Assembly (NCBI GenBank): GCA_026003215.1
Contig: BPGV01000001.1
Coordinates: forward strand, 1,366,466 to 1,430,465
Direction of reading: 5' to 3'
Origin: Bacteroidia bacterium
GTDB taxonomy: Bacteria > Bacteroidota > Bacteroidia > SpSt-205
DNA length: 64,000 nucleotides
The notes under the pieces are model-generated. The model worked only from the letters and a program-made list of their open reading frames with translations, was not told where the DNA came from and did no database searches. The position numbers were made by a program, and so were the translations under genes. Numbering within the stretch: the first letter of the stretch is position 1; each line of letters opens with the position of its first letter. This document shows, piece after piece, positions 59,411 through 64,000 of the stretch.

Positions 59411-60422
59411 GCAGATCCGGAAACTTGAATGTATAGGGTTCTATAGATGGCGGCTTTTCTCCCCGAGCGTTCAGCTCCATAAGGGCTTTAACGTCCTTAG
59501 CTAAAATGCAAACCTGCTTCCCTTCCCCTACTTTTTCAAACCATAAGCGTTCCAAGAGTATCTCTGTACGCAAGTATCGCCACTCGCCCTCCTCTGTGTA
59601 GAGCATCTTTACTTTAGGAAGCTTTTCTAATGCACTTTTGTAGGCGTCCAGCTCATAGTTGAGGCAGCATTTGAGCTTACCGCACAGGCCGGTTATCTTA
59701 GTGCTATTGAGTGAGAGGCCTTGGTAACGAGCGGCTTCGGTGGTGACGGCCGGGATTTCGGTCATCCAGCTGCTACAGCACAGCTCTCGGCCGCAGGGGC
59801 CAATCCCGCCTACACGCGCCGACTCTTCTCGGGCATTTATCTGACGCATCTCCGGCCGCACCCGAAAAAGCTCTGCCACACGCCGAACAAGCTCCCGAAA
59901 ATCTACTCGCCCCTCCGCCGTAAAATAACATATAAGGGTTCGCCCATCCGCGCTCAGCTCTACATCTGTAACCTTCATTTGGTGGGCAGGCCCAAGCCCT
60001 AACTCTTCCACCAGTTGGCGTATGCGGAGGAGCATATCCTGTTCTCGGGCACGCGCTTCTTGCAAACGCTCTATATCCGCCGGGGAAGCCCGGCGGAGCA
60101 CCTTCTGCGAGGGGTCTGGGAGTTGCTTCTGTGCCTTAGCCCGAGCTTGTGCCAGATAGCCCGTAAGCGATACACACCCTATATCAAACCCTTTACCTAT
60201 CTGTGGGGGGGCTTCACTTCCTCGGCGGATAACCTCCGGCACGACTATCCATTCTCCGGTAGCCAAAGGCGGCTGTAAATCCACCCAGAAAAGCTCTCGG
60301 CGATTCCCTTTGAAGCGTACTTCTATGAGTGGCGGGGCCTCTTGGGGGGGACGCACCCCTTCCAGCCAGTCCCCTACAAATACGCTATTGGAACACCCAT
60401 TACACCCCCCGCGGCACCCCAT
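59397..60422 (-). CDS. ricT: PSP1/RicT (YaaT) family protein
   Basis: A 341-residue protein with an N-terminal Cys cluster (GCRGGCNGCS) typical of Bacteroidota members, and the PSP1 domain with CGRELCCSSW and LCGKLKCCLNYE in the C-terminal half. In Bacillus, RicT forms a complex with RicA and RicF that carries 4Fe-4S clusters and adjusts RNA maturation; whether this holds here is unknown. It overlaps gltX by 23 nt. Confidence 0.9.
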   Translation of the reverse strand: MGCRGGCNGCSNSVFVGDWLEGVRPPQEAPPLIEVRFKGNRRELFWVDLQPPLATGEWIVVPEVIRRGSEAPPQIGKGFDIGCVSLTGYLAQARAKAQKQLPDPSQKVLRRASPADIERLQEARAREQDMLLRIRQLVEELGLGPAHQMKVTDVELSADGRTLICYFTAEGRVDFRELVRRVAELFRVRPEMRQINAREESARVGGIGPCGRELCCSSWMTEIPAVTTEAARYQGLSLNSTKITGLCGKLKCCLNYELDAYKSALEKLPKVKMLYTEEGEWRYLRTEILLERLWFEKVGEGKQVCILAKDVKALMELNARGEKPPSIEPYTFKFPDLPTRI

Positions 60423-61923
60423 ACACCTCCTGGAAACGCTGTATTCGCTGGCTTACCTCTCGGGCCCCGAGCAGCTCCATAATCGCATAGAGGGAGGGCC
60501 CCGCCTCCTCTCCCGTCAGTATCAGGCGGAGGGTAAGCAGCACCTTGCCCATAGGAAGCCCCCTGGCTTTGACCCATTCCTTGAGTTTAGCCTCTAAGAG
60601 GGGGGCTTCCCAACTGGAAATACCCTGGAAAAGGGCCTCTATCTCGGGAAGAAGAGCTATCACCCCGCCATGAAGCTTCTCGGCCAGGGGTTCCTTAAGC
60701 GGAAGGGCCGGCCGCTCATAAAAGAAGCGTACCGCCTCTATCAGCTCTGGGAGCAGAGAAGCGCGTTCTCGTGCCAGCTCAATAAGACGCGCCAGGACCA
60801 GCTGGGAGACCGGCGGAAGGCCACGCTCACGCCAGAGCTGCTCCACCCTCGGCAAAAGCCGTTCTATGGGCGCCCTACGCAAATGCTGCTGGTTGATCCA
60901 CTTGGCTTTTTCGTAATCAAAGCGCGCCCCGGCCTTACTTACTCGCTCCAACGAAAACGCCTCTATAAGCTCCTCCATCGTGAATAGCTCTCGGTCCTCT
61001 GCTGGGTGCCAGCCAAGTAAAGCTAAATAATTTACCACCCCTTCTGGCAGGAAGCCTCGTTCTCGGTAGCCGGACGACTCCTCGCCTGTGTGCGGGTCTT
61101 TCCACCGCAAGGGAAAAACGGGGAAACCCAATTGGTCGCCATCTCTTTTGCTGAGTTTACCGCCGCCATCCGGCCGCAGCAAAAGTGGCAGGTGGGCAAA
61201 CTTCGGCATCTCCCACCCAAAAGCCTCATACAAAAGCACATGGAGCGGCGTAGAAGGCAGCCACTCTTCCCCCCGTATTACATGCGTCACCCCCATCAGG
61301 TGGTCATCTACTACATTCGCCAGGTGGTAAGTGGGCATGCCATCGCTCTTAAGAAGCACCTTATCGTCCAGCTCGCGGGTATGAAAGCTTACCCATCCCC
61401 GAATCTCATCATAAAAGCGCACTTCTCGGCCCCTCGGCATCAAAAACCGTATCACATACGGCTGGGACCGTAGGCGTTCCTCTACCTCTTGGGGCGGAAG
61501 GGTAAGGCTGTTTTTCATGTACATGCGGGTCACAGCATCATATTGGAAGGCCTCCATGCCTGCGGCCTTCACCTTCTGCCGCATAGCCTCCAGCTCCTCT
61601 TCGGTGTCAAACGCATAATAGGCCCATCCCCGCCGCACCAGCTCATGGGCATATTCGGCGTAAATGGCTTTGCGTTCGCTTTGGCGGTAAGGCGCATGCG
61701 GTCCACCCACATGCGGCCCCTCATCAAATGTAATCCCACACCACGTGAGGGCCTCTATAATATACTCCTCAGCCCCAGAAACGTAGCGGGTCTGGTCGGT
61801 ATCCTCTATGCGGAGGATAAATCGACCCTTATGCTTCCGCGCCAGGAGGTAGTTATACAGGGCTGTGCGAACCCCCCCTATGTGCAGGGGGCCCGTAGGG
61901 CTGGGCGCAAACCGTACTACCAT
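60400..61923 (-). CDS. gltX: Glutamyl-tRNA synthetase
   Basis: A 507-residue class I synthetase. HIGH is at PSPTGPLHIGGVRTALYN (residues 8-25) and KMSKS at KLSKRDG near 255. The anticodon-binding domain is complete. With a gatC gene in the window, this enzyme may be non-discriminating and mischarge tRNA-Gln for GatCAB, but the gltX sequence alone does not decide that. It follows the metallo-hydrolase by 3 nt. Confidence 0.96.
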   Translation of the reverse strand: MVVRFAPSPTGPLHIGGVRTALYNYLLARKHKGRFILRIEDTDQTRYVSGAEEYIIEALTWCGITFDEGPHVGGPHAPYRQSERKAIYAEYAHELVRRGWAYYAFDTEEELEAMRQKVKAAGMEAFQYDAVTRMYMKNSLTLPPQEVEERLRSQPYVIRFLMPRGREVRFYDEIRGWVSFHTRELDDKVLLKSDGMPTYHLANVVDDHLMGVTHVIRGEEWLPSTPLHVLLYEAFGWEMPKFAHLPLLLRPDGGGKLSKRDGDQLGFPVFPLRWKDPHTGEESSGYRERGFLPEGVVNYLALLGWHPAEDRELFTMEELIEAFSLERVSKAGARFDYEKAKWINQQHLRRAPIERLLPRVEQLWRERGLPPVSQLVLARLIELARERASLLPELIEAVRFFYERPALPLKEPLAEKLHGGVIALLPEIEALFQGISSWEAPLLEAKLKEWVKARGLPMGKVLLTLRLILTGEEAGPSLYAIMELLGAREVSQRIQRFQEVYGVPRGV

Positions 61924-61926
61924 GCC

Positions 61927-62685
61927 TTATCCTTCAAGAGTCCGCTCGGCTTCCTTAGAATCCTTCTGGGGAAGGGCATCCTTTGCAAGCGTCGCAAGGT
62001 TCAAGGTGGCCCCTATTTCCAGGAGATGGAGTTCTATATCATTTTCTTTGAAGGCCGCCTGAGCCTTTTGGGCCTCTATTTGGATAGGTGGGAAGGTATT
62101 GTAATGCATCCCCACCACATGCGCTACATCTAAGAGCAGCGCCGCTTCCACCGCATCCTCCACATCCATCGTAAAGGTCCCCCCAATCGGCAAAAACGCT
62201 AAATCCAGCACATAGCGCTCAGCCAGCAGCTCCATTTCCAGCGTGAGTGCCGTATCCCCCGCATAATACACCGTGTACTTGCCATCTGAGATTAAAAAGC
62301 CCACCGGTACTCCTCCATAGCTCCCATCCGGAAAGCTACTGGTATGCATAGCCGGCACGAGTTTCACCCAGAGTTCGGAGCCTTTCTTGGGAGACCACGT
62401 ACCCCCCACATTCATGGGATAAGTCGGGCAGCCCCGCTTCTCAAAATAGCTGTGGATCTCCCACACCCCGATGATAGGGGCATTATGGGCTTTGGAGAGC
62501 GTCTCCGCATCCGCTATGTGGTCAAAGTGCGCATGGGAAAGAAAGATATAGTCTGGCCGAAGGTCCTCTAAGCGCACTTTATCCTTAGCCAGGGGATTGG
62601 GCGTAATGAAGGGGTCAAAGAGAAGCCTTTCTCCGGTGGAGGCAGTTATCAAAAAGGCAGAGTGGCCGAGGTACTGTATCTGCAT
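61927..62685 (-). CDS. UPF0173 metallo-beta-lactamase-fold hydrolase
   Basis: A 252-residue zinc hydrolase. The HAHFDH metal motif is near residue 51, with further ligands in VKLVPAMHTSS, YYAGDTAL and VVGMHYNTFP, all as in UPF0173. The substrate is unknown. A near-consensus element TACCTTCG sits 4 nt before the ATG (minus strand, 62690-62697), so it likely leads the hydrolase-gltX-ricT operon. Confidence 0.92.
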   Translation of the reverse strand: MQIQYLGHSAFLITASTGERLLFDPFITPNPLAKDKVRLEDLRPDYIFLSHAHFDHIADAETLSKAHNAPIIGVWEIHSYFEKRGCPTYPMNVGGTWSPKKGSELWVKLVPAMHTSSFPDGSYGGVPVGFLISDGKYTVYYAGDTALTLEMELLAERYVLDLAFLPIGGTFTMDVEDAVEAALLLDVAHVVGMHYNTFPPIQIEAQKAQAAFKENDIELHLLEIGATLNLATLAKDALPQKDSKEAERTLEG

Positions 62686-62689
62686 GAGG

Positions 62690-62697
62690 CGAAGGTA
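62690..62697 (-). promoter_or_regulatory. Near-consensus -7 element for the hydrolase-gltX-ricT operon
   Basis: Reads TACCTTCG on the minus strand (one mismatch), 4 nt before the ATG at 62685. Confidence 0.45.
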
Positions 62698-62725
62698 AGC
62701 AAATCCCCAAAAAGTCGCTTTCCTT

Positions 62726-62733
62726 TACCTTTG
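62726..62733 (+). promoter_or_regulatory. TAnnTTTG (-7) element for glutamate dehydrogenase
   Basis: Reads TACCTTTG, 5 nt before the ATG at 62739. Confidence 0.6.
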
Positions 62734-62738
62734 CTGGC

Positions 62739-64000
62739 ATGAGTCGCAAGAAAGAAGAGGTCACGCCTGTCGTAGAAAATGCCGCTTCTGCCCCCCCTAT
62801 GCCGCCGACAAAGCCTGCGTCCGACCCTTACACTTCTATGCTAAGCCGCTTTCATGCAGCTGCCGATCGCTTAGGCCTTTCTCCCGATGAGCGCGAGATC
62901 CTCAGCAAACCCTCCGAAATCCACATCGCTTACCTCCCCGTAGCCATGGACGATGGAAGTGTAAAGGTCTTCGAGGCGTACCGCATCATTCATTCCAAGG
63001 CGCTGGGGCCCGGCAAAGGAGGCATCCGCTATGCCCCAGAAGTCAACATGCGCGAGGTAATGGCGCTGGCCGCCTGGATGACCTGGAAATGCGCCGTAGT
63101 CAATATCCCTTACGGCGGCGCCAAAGGCGGCATCACCTGCGAACCCAAAAAAATGTCCTTAGGCGAGCTGGAACGGCTCACCCGCGCCTATACCCGCGCC
63201 ATGTCTTCGGTCTTTGGCCCAGATAAAGACATTCCTGCGCCAGACATGGGCACCAGCGCCCGAGAAATGGCCTGGATCGTGGATGAATACTCCCGCCTCC
63301 ATGGCGGCAACTTTATCCCCGCCGTGGTCACCGGCAAACCCTTGGAGCTGGGCGGCTCCAAAGGCCGGGTGGAAGCCACCGGCCGCGGCGTGACAACCGT
63401 TATCTTACAAGCGCTCCAACGTATGGGGCGCCGGCCCGAAGGCCTCACCGCCGCCGTCCAAGGCTTCGGAAATGTCGGCTCTATCACCGCGAAATACCTC
63501 TCCCAAAATGGCATCCGTGTGGTAGCCATCTCGGATAAAACCGGCGGCTTCTACAACGAACACGGCATCCTCATCCACCAAGCTATCCAATACCGCGACA
63601 ATCACGGAGGGGTCTTAGATGGTTTCAAGGGCGGGAGCCGCATCACGAACGAAGAGCTCCTCACCTTAGACGTAGATATTTTGGTTCCAGCGGCATTAGA
63701 AGACCAAATCACCCCGCAAAATGCCCCGCACATCAAAGCTTGGCTGATTGCCGAGGGCGCGAACGGGCCCACCATGGCCGAAGCCGACCCCATCCTCAAC
63801 GAAAAAGGCATCACCGTCATCCCAGATATCTTAGCTAACGCCGGTGGCGTGATTGTGTCCTACTATGAGTGGGTACAAAACCGGCGAGGGCACTACTATA
63901 CCGAGGCCGAAGTGCAAGACCGCGCCGACAATACTATCAAGCAGGCCTTTGACGAAGTCTTTAGCCGAGCTGCCACCCAAAAGATCTCCCTGCGCGAAGC
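62739..64000 (+). CDS. gdhA: Glutamate dehydrogenase (partial, C-terminus outside window)
   Basis: The frame is open to the right edge with about 420 residues visible. After a polar N-terminal stretch come the Glu/Leu/Phe/Val dehydrogenase motifs: LGPGKGGIRYAPEVNMREV, the catalytic-Lys region IPYGGAKGGI, GPDKDIPAPDMGT, and the NAD(P)-binding AVQGFGNVGSITA; ILANAGGVIVSYYEWVQN is near the end. It interconverts glutamate with 2-oxoglutarate and ammonia. Only the last few residues are likely missing. The cofactor cannot be decided by eye. ATG 62739 is fixed by the element 5 nt upstream. Confidence 0.95.
   Translation, partial: MSRKKEEVTPVVENAASAPPMPPTKPASDPYTSMLSRFHAAADRLGLSPDEREILSKPSEIHIAYLPVAMDDGSVKVFEAYRIIHSKALGPGKGGIRYAPEVNMREVMALAAWMTWKCAVVNIPYGGAKGGITCEPKKMSLGELERLTRAYTRAMSSVFGPDKDIPAPDMGTSAREMAWIVDEYSRLHGGNFIPAVVTGKPLELGGSKGRVEATGRGVTTVILQALQRMGRRPEGLTAAVQGFGNVGSITAKYLSQNGIRVVAISDKTGGFYNEHGILIHQAIQYRDNHGGVLDGFKGGSRITNEELLTLDVDILVPAALEDQITPQNAPHIKAWLIAEGANGPTMAEADPILNEKGITVIPDILANAGGVIVSYYEWVQNRRGHYYTEAEVQDRADNTIKQAFDEVFSRAATQKISLRE

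Overview
This 64 kb window looks like a chromosomal segment of a member of the Bacteroidota, possibly a thermophile. The evidence for the phylum is the set of type IX secretion / Por-family proteins (PorG/DUF6089-like, PorV/PorQ-like, PorE-like, PorZ-like), a Bacteroidota 'putative porin', a RicT protein with an N-terminal Cys cluster, and start-proximal promoters that match the Bacteroidota -7 element TAnnTTTG. There is no rRNA, IS element, phage or CRISPR array. It is ordinary core genome, very tightly packed: the longest gene-free stretch is under 200 bp.

Layout. 1-6 kb: a cut-off coiled-coil protein, a Usp-family protein, an SCP2 / thioesterase / CtpA operon, a solitary beta-class DNA methyltransferase and a GH1 beta-glycosidase. 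6-18 kb: one long minus-strand run (ankyrin protein, metG, DUF429, smc, SpeE-like, PorG-like, uppS, bamA, ompH/skp) linking envelope biogenesis with chromosome organisation. 18-23 kb: an orphan nuoK with plsC and gatC, then two tandem GT-C membrane glycosyltransferase paralogues flanking a tRNA-Arg(CCG). 23-29 kb: an MsbA-type ABC exporter, yraN/cbpA, hsp20 with the only clear intrinsic terminator, pyrE and a secreted protein. 28-34 kb (minus): lpxK, punA, putative porin, a beta-rich protein and a stand-alone cas6. 34-44 kb (plus): bioB, PorV/Q, NHL lipoprotein, M23 peptidase, ssb, tilS, ppk, queE, porE-like. 44-51 kb: thpR (minus), then porZ, hypothetical, recO, dxs, nhaD. 51-58 kb (minus): NYN protein, etfB, etfA, aroB, aroA, sugar-lactone oxidase, secreted protein. 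58-64 kb: AAA+ ATPase, then ricT, gltX, a metallo-hydrolase (minus) and the start of glutamate dehydrogenase.

The main discovery is architectural. Eighteen exact TAnnTTTG elements lie upstream of gene starts. In eleven cases (ten proteins and the tRNA) only 4-5 nt separate the element from the start codon or the tRNA 5' end, so these transcripts should be leaderless. The pattern also fixes several GTG starts. At the 3' side, all eight convergent gene pairs abut or overlap (gap 3 nt or less, overlap up to 74 nt) and none has a visible terminator. Other points worth a second look are the cas6 gene without an array, the orphan NuoK, tilS and aroB reading frames with no ATG/GTG/TTG upstream of their conserved N-termini, and a 12-bp stem directly in front of an AAA+ ATPase start.
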